Source: Steinernema hermaphroditum (taxonomy: Eukaryota > Nematoda > Chromadorea > Rhabditida > Steinernematidae). Taken from it: a stretch of 64,000 nucleotides of DNA. The stretch covers positions 14,942,001-15,006,000 of the forward strand of contig CM059625.1 of assembly GCA_030435675.1 (NCBI GenBank), given 5' to 3'. Made by a program: the position numbers and the translations under genes. Below are positions 26,588 to 39,100 of this stretch, piece by piece. The notes beneath the pieces were generated by a model, which was given only the letters and a program-made list of their open reading frames with translations, did no database searches and had not been told where the DNA came from. Position 1 is the first letter of the stretch; each line of letters begins with the position of its first letter.

Positions 26588-29500
26588 TGGAAAGCGGCGA
26601 GGACGCGCGCGCGGGAAGAAGTGGAAGCTTTGCGTCGTGCACTCTCGACAGAGTGCAAGTGTTTGGTTCCGTTTTGTGCGTGTCTTGTGCACCGAGCGAC
26701 TACTGTAGCTTCGATTTTGTGACTATTTTCGGCCCTAGTCACTTAATTACTTTGTTTACGCCACTTTGACACCCTATAGACTGTTAGAGACAATGCTGGA
26801 TGCAGATTGTGCTCAGTGATAATTCCAGCCAATATTTAGGGTTTGTCATCTTCAGACGCACTGTGGATGACGTTTATTGCCCTCTTTTATAGTCATTGAC
26901 TAGAGCAAAAGGCACTGTGACATCATATCGTATAGCAACAGTGCACATTATTCGACTGAATCTCCAAATATCGGACAAATAGTCATTAGGCCAGCCTTTC
27001 TCACCGAGACATGACGTCTCAAGTCACCATTGTTTGTCCATGTCATGGCTTCTTGGTTTTCTTCGAACGATTTCATATCAGGATGAGGTCGCCATGATCG
27101 TAAATTCGTAAATGATTTCATGCATTTCCTGTATATCGTAAACAATGCCGATCGAATCGTTTCTCACACTATCCTAGGCTGTTATTTGCTTCTTCTAACC
27201 ACCATGACTTCTTACTGTACCTTGCCCTCAAATAACGTTTTCCACCCTATCTTTTAAAAGCTATAATTTTGTTTACGCCCTATATATTAGCCGTTCTCTC
27301 TCAACCCTTCCGAAGAGCTCGACTCAGTCAGCTTCGCTCCTTTCGGCTGAGCCTATTCGACGTTGTTATCCCTACTCAACGCGTGTCCCAAATCAATTAT
27401 GTAATGAAAGGTGCGCTCAAAGGCCTTATTAGCAGATGAAGCGGAGCAGCTGTCGCTTGCCCAGCGGGTCAAGGTGACCAGGTCTCAAGCGCGCTCGTCA
27501 GACTCGAAAAAAATTCAGGTGTCTTGAATGTCTCACAATTTGTTTTCTTTTATTGCGGGTGCGCGATGTAGATTGCGTCTCGTGATAAAGCCCTGTGGGC
27601 ACTTTGGAGACAAGTCGGCTCATTTTGTGCATTATGTCAGCGTGAGTCAGTGCGGTGGAATAGCGGATAATTTTCGGTAAGACACTAAGATGATCTGCTA
27701 TTCTTTATTTTGCGTGGTTAGTCTATTAGCCAGTTAACTCGAGCCTCTTTGCCACCGTAAGTGGTGGCGTCATTATTATACAGCGGCTGCAATGTACTGT
27801 CGGATTCGTAGTCTTATTCAATGGAAACGACTACATACATGTTGCTTTTGTAGTCTCCCGATTATATTCAATTGTTCTTGCCTTTCTTGCATGTTTTCCA
27901 CATTGATTGCGTGTTTCAGCGCGTGCTTTACCGTTTCGCTTTCCGTTCTCTGTCGTAGTCTCTATGATCTACTCATTTTCTCGCTTTCCTTTAATGTAGC
28001 TTTCTCCTTTCGTCGTTCCTCTATCAGCCACTTGTCATACTACAAGTGCTTCATTCCATGATGTCACTCGCTAGTAGCATGTCTGAGCCATTTTTTGCTA
28101 ATTGGCTTCGTTCCACGGAAACATCTCACACATATGCACTTTGAACTTCCTACTCGAATCTAAATTGTCATAGAACAAAAGAAATTTCACTTCATCCTGT
28201 CTGATGAGGGATCGCGACGCCCATGTCGACACTGCCGTATTTCAGTGCATTCTAAAAGGAAGTCGTTTAATAAGGTTTCGCGTTCGACCTCGTCCATTTA
28301 AAGAAAGATGCTTTGGCCGTCGTCTAGTTCCTTCGTCTTGCGTCTCATCAAAGTGCACGGCGAATTGATGTGTTCCGTCGGAATTTTATCGTTTTAGTAA
28401 TTTGTCAGCATAAGGAAGTGCAACGCTCACCGAGAGAATTATGCCAGGATTAGTCTCGAGTACAATGGCTTAACGATGTCTATTCACGGAGCTTCTCTTT
28501 TAGTTTTTGCTTAGTTACGTGTCCTGCTGGGTGTCGATTAATTAACAAGTCTAAAGACAAATACATCAATAGCTACATGGTGTAAACAGGCTGATAATAT
28601 GGGAATGTTTCTTTCGTGTTCCGCTTGCTCGATGGTCACAATTACTCAGTTATGCAATAGATAGAAAAACACATCAATAACATCATTTTGGTTGTCGAAC
28701 CCTATGACCATGCTCCACCACCACTTCCAGAAATGATGTCACTGTTGTTATGGTGGAGTGTATGTTAACACGTCACCTAGAATTCAATTTGAAACCCAAT
28801 TAGAACGCCAGGAAATTAGCAAAAAAGTCAATGTTTTGGAGGCTTTGTCGGCTTTTTTCCAGTGCAGGCGCAAAACCTCACCGTGAATTTTGAGCTCTTC
28901 TCAATTTTCGCTCTGAAATTCGAGCAGTTCAAAGTACTCGTTGGACCAGAAGTCGCTCTGCGTTGAGCTTCATTTGTAGAAGATCGGAAAGGCAGCTAGA
29001 TTCACTTTCGATTAGATAATCAGATTAAAATAAGCGGTGTCATTGCACGGTTCAAATAGCACGTCTAGTGAACATAATGAACATTGGTGCACCTGCAACA
29101 ATCACTTGGAAAAGAACCGGTGCACTTTTTCATATAAATTCGATTAGCATGACCACGTTCGAACAGATCAAGGATGTCGCAATTTCGCTGACCAAAGCAC
29201 CCCATGTTTTACTGGTTAGTCTGGTTCGGTACCGATCGAGTGTGCGATTACAGTTGACCGATCATCTTGCCTGATTTCTCGTTACCGCTATATTTAAAGT
29301 TCATGTTTCTCTTGTTGCGATAAGTGCAGAATTAGGCTAACTTTGAGTTTTTGGTGTGCCATCATTATTTCGTCCGTTTTTGGTGATAGACGTGCCATGG
29401 GAGCCTGTCTGTAATACAAAATATTGTCCATTTCTTTAGTTTTGAAACTGGTAGAATCGCCTTCAGCTAGAAACCCTCATGATGTTGGTTGATCCATGAA

Positions 29501-32500
29501 AACATTAGCTTAGTGTTTAATGCTATCTCGAAACTCCCAAAGCGGAAGTTTCGATCCCCACCTTGCAACAATCTTCCCCGTTTCGGATACTCATAGCCGT
29601 CCTTAACACATTCAGCATACGCATTGTTCGTGTGAATAGGCTCGTCTCGTAGCGCCCAAAAAGGAAAAGCGTGGGATGGACGCGGCGGCGGTGTTTCGTG
29701 CTTGAAAAGGTTTCCAAAAGGCTGCGTGCACGACGAAAAGCACCGTTTGTTTACATAACTGGTGGCATAGGCTTGTTTGCCGTTTCACAAATCAAATTTA
29801 TGCTTTGATCAATTGAGTAAAAACAGTTTACCACTACACGTTCGGAAGTGATGTTTTTGCTTTCGTTGACAATGTGTGACACTCGGAAGAAGGCTGGTGT
29901 TGTGGCTGGCCAACAGTCTTCGACGAAAACACTTCCGGGCACCGCTTATTGCGTCACTTGTTTGCAATTTCGTCGAAACCCTAACTTCACTTTCCTGGCA
30001 CTCAAAGACGCTTTCTGCTTCTATTCCAGAAAGAGTTCATAAACGTCAAATCATTTTTAGAACCACCCTTTTAGGAGTGTCGTTTTCTTTTATAACTTGC
30101 TCACAGTGATAACTATAAGTTGGCTTTATGTTTAATATGTTCTAATTTATTACTGCAGGTTCCGAAACTTCCTAGCAGTTAATTTTTTGACTTCACTCGC
30201 AATTTACGCGGCTTCTAACGGCCTAATTGGTCTGGAAAGGCTCACTGCGCATCGCTGCATCGAACGCTCTATTCTACGAGGAAGGTGATTGTGTCTCGCG
30301 CGTCAGAATCGCCGATGCTAACTTGCTTTATTTTAAGTCTCTGTTCGTTCGTTTTTGATGTTGTCTAACAAGGGGCTGCCAGGGACACATTGATTTGTTC
30401 GAAAAATTGCCGATAAATGTGAGAAAGTTACACAGCTGAGCCACTCTTTCGGCTCTGCAATGTTTTCGCCAATTCAATGTTGTACTTGTGCGTGCTATCT
30501 TTGCGTTCTTTAGGGAAGGGACACGACTTTACAGCGGTTTGATTCGGGAGACTGACTTCTTTCAGTTCACGATAAAGGAATAGACCATTAAGCACTTTGA
30601 CTCCTATGGATATTTTGTGGTGTTGGTGTGGGACAACAACCCTTTTTTGCCGTCGTTTCACGGCTGATCGGCTACCGGCAAGGTGTTGTGGACTTCTCGC
30701 CTACAAACACATTAAAGATGTATGTTGTGAACGATGGGCGAAAGCAGGCAGCCCACTTCCTCAGGTGTGGACACTCCTATTAACACTGTTCCTCCAGCTC
30801 TGGCAACATACGGTGATTTCGTATAAACAGGTGGTTCTGATTTGCACTTCTATATGTTTTCTGCACTTTAGTACTTTCTCAAATACAATCTAATAATAAG
30901 GGCGTCGGATGATCCATCCCTGTTCTTCGATTTGTGTACTAAGAATTGCTGTCCTCTGTTTCCAGAAAACGTCGTTTGTTTGTAATCATTTGCAAGCGAT
31001 CAAGAAGTCTTTTGCACGTAGCAATTACTATCACTTCTTGTTCTCCGTCTTCCTTTGACGTCCATCGCCGTAAAATGTTTAGTCAACATGCTTGTATTTA
31101 TAGTTCGCACTTCGCCATGTGGAAATAACAAACATAATAACGCCAGGCATGAATCATAGTTTCGCGGAAATGGCCGTTTAATTGTTTATATCAGCGCAAT
31201 AGGAATTGGGGGTTTGAGCGGCAATGCACTCAACTCGAGTCGCTGAACGCAGCGAGAAATCAAATGATTTTTTTTGTTCAATTTTGCCAGCACAAATTTG
31301 CCTCTGAAGACTACTTGTTTATTGTGTTATGGGCAGCAGCGTGAATAGAAACACTTATTAGCGTCTCTTTGTTCGTTGCTCTGCTCAAAGTATCTCAGAC
31401 TAGTGGCTCGTTTTTTACAGGCCGCTATAGTCGCTTATCACATGCCCTTTTGTCTGAACAACGGCGATTGTAAATCGAGAGCACCGAGACCACCAGGCAT
31501 TCCCGGATCTTGTCCGTTTTTTAAGCGAACGAAAGCGTTTCTTCCTCAGTCTCTTTGTTCTATTATCACCTTGGCGTCTACCTGTAATTGTGTCGGCGGG
31601 TGGGCCATACAAGAGCTGTGCCGCGTCCTGTTTGTGATCTTATTTTCCTTATTTTACATATGGTGAACCTTTTCGGCGCTGTCTTCCAGACTACTTCTAT
31701 GCTAGGGTGCGAAATGTCCTCGTCTGCAGCAGCTTCTAAGAAGTACACTCGTCGGCTTGTCGGTTCCCACATATGCGGGCAGCCGGGCGTCGCCCACCCT
31801 CATGCCGGGCGAAGCTTAGTTTTTTTTTTTCTAGCGATTATTAATTCTTGACGTCAAGCGACGTTCCTCTGCAGCGTGCCTCATTCCTGCTTGAGGAAAC
31901 TGTGGAGACGAGCTCGTGAATCAGAGGAGCGTCCTTCGGACCCGTGGCGTCTGTGCTCCGCACAAGTGTTTTTGTGGGGAACAAACACTCTCACCGGCTT
32001 CTCATAGACAATTGGCTGATAACCGCGCTGCGTATTGCTTATCGCCGTCGGCTCCGTGCTTCGACGATCCGAAGGAGCGGCGTCGGTGCTTGGAGACCGG
32101 AGCCCCGCTGCACCCGAGTTTTGTGACACCGCGGACCGTGCGTTCCCCGCACTTTGGCGTGGTTGGCGTCTACTCCGTGGCGGCTGTTCCGCTTCCTCTC
32201 CCTCCAGGCATCGCAAACACATGTGCGCAGCTTCTCTCCTCTTCTTCTCCCGGCCGAAGGGAACGGCGGAGCCGAGAGAGAAGTAGCGCGCCTCGAGGCG
32301 ACGACACGGGGCTAATACATTTCGAACTCCGCTCTGCTGCCGTTCGTACAAAACGTCTCGCTAACGACATGGCGAGTACTCCGTTCGAAAGGGTCCGCAA
32401 ACAGGTTTTGGAACATCTGTTGAGAAGCGCCGTCGTCATCGGCGACCCGGGGGCTTTCTGTTCCCGATCATGACACAAGAAAACCTTTTTTAACACAATT

Positions 32501-33100
32501 TAGTTTCGTTGATCTTCCGCGTTTCGAGCTTGTTTGCTTTGGCGCGTCATCTTCCAACAAACAATCACCTCGCCACGGCTATCATCGCCGCCGTCTTCTG
32601 AGCACCGGCAGTCCTGGCGGCGTCAGGAAGCGACCGTTAGGTTCACTCATACACTCCTTTAACCACTCAAATCGTTTGAGATCTCAGCGAGCAGCTTGCT
32701 AATTTCCGCCAGATCTATCAAACAGAACAAGACTCGGCGTTTCCCTCCTATCTTTAACCATTGCCACTTTTTGTTCTAATTCTCGACTCCTCCATAGCCA
32801 GTGATTGACCTGTACCCCCACGGTTTCTTATCAGAAGCTTTAGAGTCTCCTGGCTCGACCGGGCACCTACGGTGATTGTTGATTATTCGGCCACGGTCGT
32901 GGCCGGCCATTTGCTGATAACGAACGTTTCTTCTTCAAGTGAACCCGACGCTCCAGCAGCGGCTGACACTCTTCGGCTCGGCTGTTGTTTTAGTACTTAC
33001 GTGCACTTTGCGTCTCCACCGCCGCGTTGACCACCGTGAACGCGATCTCTACACCGATCGACTACTTCTTCGCGCTGTAGTGTCTATTTGCGCTCATTTC
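26588..33100. other. Long gene-poor interval before the phospholipase
   Basis: No multi-exon gene could be built on either strand over about 6.5 kb. The interval has small hairpins (26638-26657 and 27751-27768), a GC-rich direct repeat with a T-tract (31780-31835) and a CpG-rich block at 31.9-32.5 kb that may hold a 5' exon or promoter of the phospholipase. An ATG at about 32370 starts twelve codons ending at a CAG|GTTTTG donor, but the phase does not fit the next clear exon. Confidence 0.45.
31780..31835. repeat. GC-rich direct repeat next to a T-tract
   Basis: GCCGGGCG occurs twice 25 bases apart (AGCCGGGCGTCGCCC and TGCCGGGCGAAGC), followed closely by a run of about ten T. The first copy can fold on itself (GGGCGTCGCCC). 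A retroposed or Pol III-derived fragment is possible but unproven. Confidence 0.3.
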
Positions 33101-33146
33101 AGTAATTCATCGGTTTCCGGCTTCTGGCGGGTGGCACTACCCAGAA

Positions 33147-36100
33147 ATGCCGTCGTCGCGTTGTGCCCACACGCTGTCGCAAAACAAAAAAGTCGAACGA
33201 ATTTCGAATCTAGTCGCATTTATTAAGACCGCCACCCCCAGTCAGGTATTGGTTCTTGTTCTCTCTCTCTCGTACAATGAATAAACTGTGTGCAGCTGTC
33301 CACGAAGCTAGTCGACGTATGGGCGCACCCTCAGAGTTCGATCACCGATGCACGGTTCCTCATTGTGTTCGGAGCCGATCCGAGAAGGCTGTATGACGAT
33401 GACTACGGCGAGAAGACCCTTTCGGAGCGTGTCGAAAGCGGATCCGTTTGCGAGATGTGCGCGCCTAAGTTCCAAAGCTTTCTCGACAATGCACTAACCA
33501 TCTACGAGTGTCAGTTCGGTCAGGTGAGTTAGTTTTTTTAGCGGTTCATTCCGCGCACCTTTGCAAAACACTACCAAAAAGACCAAGATGAGTTAATCTG
33601 ATCACTTTCGTGATTTCATGTCATTGTCAGTTCGGTGACGTCCCGTCTAACCCTCTTAGCTGGTTGTCACTCTCCACGATTGGGCGAAAGAAATCGATAG
33701 CCTTTAAAGACAGTTTAGAAGTGGGGAGGTTCAAAGTGTGAAAGCGAAAGTAAAGAGTCCAAACTGTTATCTATGCTTTGCTCAGCACTTGATCAGGAAA
33801 ACAGCAGCTGACTTATAGACGGAAATACTTTTAACGGACCAACAGATGGCCGAGAAACGTTATCTACGCCAATAAATTATGGCATGCAAAACCTTGTAGA
33901 CTGTGCATTACATAGCCTAAGAACAAGCAAGCTGGCATATTTCATATGAACCACAGAAGATTGTCAGATCCTCTCGTCACTAACCCATCCATCAAAGAAG
34001 AACTTCGTGTGTAGGCTACAGAATTGCGTCTTGCAACCAAGGAATTCGCTGAATTCGCACGATTTTTTATCTTTGCCCTGCAGCCGGTCGCTCGTTTTTT
34101 AAATATTTTAAGTCAGCTGCTCGGTGTTGAGAAGCGTTAGGCTTCTAAAGATCAATGTCCATCAAGAAACTGGTACGCGAGAAAGCCCGTTTTGTTTTAA
34201 ATGTTCATTGAATTCATGAACCAACTCTCAGTTAAAGAATCATCGTTCACTTCTATCATACGCTTGCTGCAATAATCATAAAATTTCCATTTATCAGTAC
34301 TATGTGTTGGTTCCCATGGGCCACTAATGAGTGTACTTTGACCGCCTGTCTCGAAATACTCGATAGACTACCGTGTGACGGCAGATAGATCATGGAAATT
34401 TCCGCGAAAAAAGGGTGTCTGCAAAGAGAGCTTGCTTTCAGCTGATAAATGATGCTCAAAAACCAAACATCGCTGCTCATAAATCATACTCATAGCCAGC
34501 AAATAAAAACTGTAACTGTAATAACTATCTTTATGTCTCTTTCCTGTGCATAGCTTCGATAAGAAAGCGCCCTCATACGCATTGCGTTTTCCATTTGTCG
34601 GGTTTTATGGGCGGACAAAAACAAGAACGGAAGGAAAATTAATGTTTATTATATGTACCTGATGTCAATCGGGGTGATTTGTGGACCCTGTTACACAACA
34701 ACAGATCAAAAGTGATGTTAAATATATGACGCAAACTCGTAAACACCTTTTGTATTGAAAGATCAGGTATTCTTGTAATATAGTACATGGCTTTCTGATA
34801 CATTCTTTAAGAAAATACAGATATTTTATCCGTCGAGGGAATAGAATGTTGACCATAGAACGTTGACCCCAAGAACCTTTCGGCTTATACACACACTTGC
34901 CCATGCAAACACCATTCGAAATTTACCTTTTAGGGACCGTAGTCAGGTTGGACCAGTCCTTCGTGTGATCGAGTTGGGTAGTGTCGTGGTTACCATTTTA
35001 TGGATATGTCCCTACCCGATCATATGATCGAGGGCTGCACAAGGTGGAAGGCTGCCTTGTGAGATTCTATTGTCGTGTTGACTACCTTTGGAAACAAATT
35101 AACACCGAAAGATCAACATGGACTTCAACCGCTGTACGGTCCCGCAAAAATCTAGAACTTTTGTTACCAAACAGTGTACAAGCGCCTAAAGTTCTTTGAT
35201 AATAAGTTCTTGATTTCGCTATCATTTCGTCTATGTATGCGTTTCACTAGCAATCTTTTTAGCTTTATCATGTTCTTCTCGCATTTTCAAATACCACCTA
35301 GCATTCACCGTTGGTCCCTTTGTCTGACCCTGTTTCTGAAACAGCTATCTATTTCGCTGCCTCTGTGAATCACAACCTTTATGTTTCTAAGATATTGCGT
35401 CATCGAGGGTTCGTCAGTTGACAGCTCATTTCTTCGTCACTTCCGAGATTCGTAAACATACACGCCACACCGACATTTCAACGTGCATCCTTACAAAAGT
35501 TTGCCGAAGTGAAGCCGAAAACGCTTTCTGTGTCCAATTCATTTCATCGTTATGTATAATTCCGACAATTTGCCCATTGCGGCAGCACAAAATGATAGAG
35601 AAGTTTTCCATTTTATCGCAAAAGGTTCATAAGAGGGCTAACGTTCATTTTGCGGGGTTAAGGTTTGCTGAGATTTATGCTGGCTCGATGGAAGCGTTTG
35701 CAAACATTTCGAGTCACTGAACTAACAAGCCACGCAAAACCACTAAACTAATCAAATAATGCTCGAAATTGGCCATTTTTGAGGGAGTTGCAGAATGGGG
35801 CGAAGTAGAAATGCGACAGAAAGGAAACGACAATCATATAGCATTTCTCTGGAACATAGCAAACGGAGCGAGAACCCATCTTCAGATGGCAGAGGAGACG
35901 CCTGGAGCATCATTGCCGGCTTCCGTTAGTGAAACAGGCGAATAGCTGATTCCAATTCCAATCCAAGAGGTGCGACGTCGCAGCACAGCGGTTGAAATGA
36001 GAACCATCATCGGAGCAGTTGATGATGCTTCGGAACTCGGAGTTACAGCGCTTTTTCGACTTCTCGGGACGGCGCCGGTGGTCAGGCGATAGCATATTGA

Positions 36101-39100
36101 CGAGAACTTGGAGAGTTCCTATAATCCTGCGTCTACAAAATTTCTTACTCTGCCAATGGTTTCATTCTTTCCGCAGTTCCGCATGCTCATCCTTTGTCAA
36201 ATAGACCTTTTCCCCAACGGTGTGCCTCAGCAATGCCTGTTTATCTTTAGCCACTGCAGTGATGCTCCTTTCTTCAAAAGATTCAGGACCTTCTGACTTT
36301 TATTTTTTTACGAATTGCTAAACGGTCCCTCGGAGACGTTCCCTCGCAACTGAAAGTTCCCTCGGATGTGATGCATGTCCCACGGACGTTCTCTTCATCA
36401 CTCAGCTACCGTCGAGACCGTTAGTCAGACGTAAACAGTTTTTTATGACTTTGCAAGAGATCGCTCATCTGAATCCCAGACTGTATGATTCACGGCCCCG
36501 ACCGACATCCGTGAGGTGCCATGACACGCGGAGGTGACGAACCGTTTTGCAGTATCACCGCGATTGCGAAAGAGGATATTACGTAAACGGTTACAGTAGT
36601 TTTGCGAAAATTTGACAAAGTGCAATAGACTGAGGAACAGAGATACCATATACGCATCTCCGATCAGAACGCATCAAACAGAATCTTAACTTTCAGAATC
36701 CAATTGACATCCCAACCAAAAAGCCATGCTCCGACTCCAAAGGGCTGATAGCTCTCTCCCTCGACGGCGGCGGCATGCGAGGTCTCGTCAGCGTCGTCTG
36801 CTTACTGTTTACATCCAGACGACTTTTTGGTGACGAATCTCTGCCGTCACACGTAGACTGGCTTGTCGGCACGAGGTAAACAGTGAAATCGTGCAAGACA
36901 GAATGCCGTTTTTCAGCACGGGTTCCATGTTGGCACTGGCGTTGGCCAAAGGCTTCTCGCTGACCGAGACGTTCTTCCTCTACTGGGAGATGAAGACGCA
37001 GATCTTCCTCGACACCGGCACGCTGTCGCGGCTCTTCTCCAATGCCGTCGACAAACAAGTAAGCATCGTTTATTGGCGCATTTTATGGCCCCCCACAGGC
37101 AATGTGCAAAGGGCTCTGGGCAAAGATCGTGAATTTGCAAAAGAAAGAGTGCCGAACAGTCGAGCGCTCAATCGATTATACTTGCGCCGAGAGCGGGCAT
37201 TGTTTTTATGCAAATGGGGTTCATTCAAAAGTGCGAATACTTAGCGCTTTTTGCATAAAACAATTCGTCGGGAGTCAGCGCGGGAGTATTAACCTACATT
37301 CTTCATTCATGCATCAATATAGCGTGAAGAAACGGGTAGTACGATAGCCAGTAGTTGACAGTAAGAATCCATCTTGACGAGACATACTGGTTTTGAACAG
37401 ACTTGGACATTTTCCGTTCCCTCACTCTTCTACGCGCAAAAATACGCCATTTATGAATGTGATGTGATGAACTACTGACAGATTTGCCGATTATAAAACA
37501 CACTAATCGGTTAGCTGAACACACTGTGATTAAGAAAGGGGTTCCACATCTATGAAACCCTCATTCTCTCCTGCATAGTGAGGTAAGTCCTTTCAGAAAC
37601 GCGTAGATGTGTGGGCAGCTGCATCCCGTCAAGACCATCAGCTTCATTCTTAGCATTGTGATTCAACACAGACTTATGTGCGTAACTCGCATACGTAACG
37701 GCATCAGCAAAACACCTTAAAAATACTCAAAACGTTTTGAGTTCTTTGTTTAAAAGCTGAAAATAGAAAAGACTAAAGGTCGGCCTTTGCAATCATAACA
37801 TATAGATTGCCCAAGTTGAGGAAACGCAGATCCTTTTGCCGCGGCTCGCACTCAAAATAGATGAACACTTCAAAGGCGCTCAGCAGAAAAATGACCACAT
37901 GTTGCTCTTCGCTGCAGCTACATTGGCTTTTGCTATGATGGATGAGCTCTGTCATCATCTGTCTCGAAACAAAACACAATTTGTTAAGTTTGAAGACTTT
38001 TGTCACAAATACAGTCGTTCTTCTTCACCGGTTGAAATGATTTCGATATTTTTTTGAGCGGGGTCATGCGATGGACAACAGCATTGTTGTTGTTGATCAT
38101 ATCGACATGAACACATGTTTACAGTACAAAGGGTGATATGGGATCTACAGTAAACAGTACACTTCCGAAATGGGAAAAAACCGCAAATTTATGGATTGCT
38201 TTCTAGACCGTAATGCTGGAAGAGGTCCTCGGTCGCTGCTTCCCGGATGAGGACCAATTCACGACGTGCCTGCGGCGGATTACGGTACCGGCGCTGGACG
38301 TATCGACGACGCCAGCGCGACTACAGGTCTTTCGAAATTACGCTCTTCGTCCGGAAGACCCAATGGAGGAGGTCTCCTTCAGAGACGCGGCACGGGCCAG
38401 CAGGTACACCCCCACGCATCGTTCTTTCTCAGAGCCACTTTTTCATTTCTAGCGCAGCTCCTACGTACTTCCACCCTCACACCTTGGATGGCCGCAAACT
38501 AGTGGATGGGTCACTAGTGGCCAACTGTCCTCTCAGTGTACTTTTTTCGGTAGTAACACCCGTTACGGTGGATTTATGGAAAGCACAAAATTTTAGGAGC
38601 ATGATCGGCGAATGAAACACGGGTTAAAGGATAATATCGCTTGTATCATATCAATAGGAACGGGTGAACCTAAGCACACTGAGAGGAAGTACAAGACCGG
38701 ATCGAACTTCAGACAGCGCAGCAAACATCTACTGCATCTTGGAGAACTTATGTTCGAGCAGGTAATGTTTTGTCGGAAGAAATGACTCATCTCCTCCAAA
38801 CGCAAAAAATTATTCGTTTCCGGAAGAAAGCTGAATCATAGGCTTTGTGTTTGTTGTCAGCTGTTTCCCACACGAAAAGGAAACAACATGATAACAGAAA
38901 ACGAAGATGTTTTATATTCTCAAATCGGATACAGGGCCGATCATATGAGTGTTTATTATTGTTTTGCTACTGCATTACGAAATTTTTTCTTTTGCTGATT
39001 TTGTGCCAACGGCCTATGTGTTGTTTTCATCGGAAGGAACGACGAAAACAGGGGTCGCACCGCCCATATGAGGCACGACGTTACCTCCTTTCCAATGAAG

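Noticed and set aside
31881..32473. Long overlapping open frames on both strands in a CpG-rich block
   Set aside because: GC-rich DNA lowers stop frequency on both strands; neither translation resembles a protein family. Kept only as a possible 5' region of the phospholipase gene.
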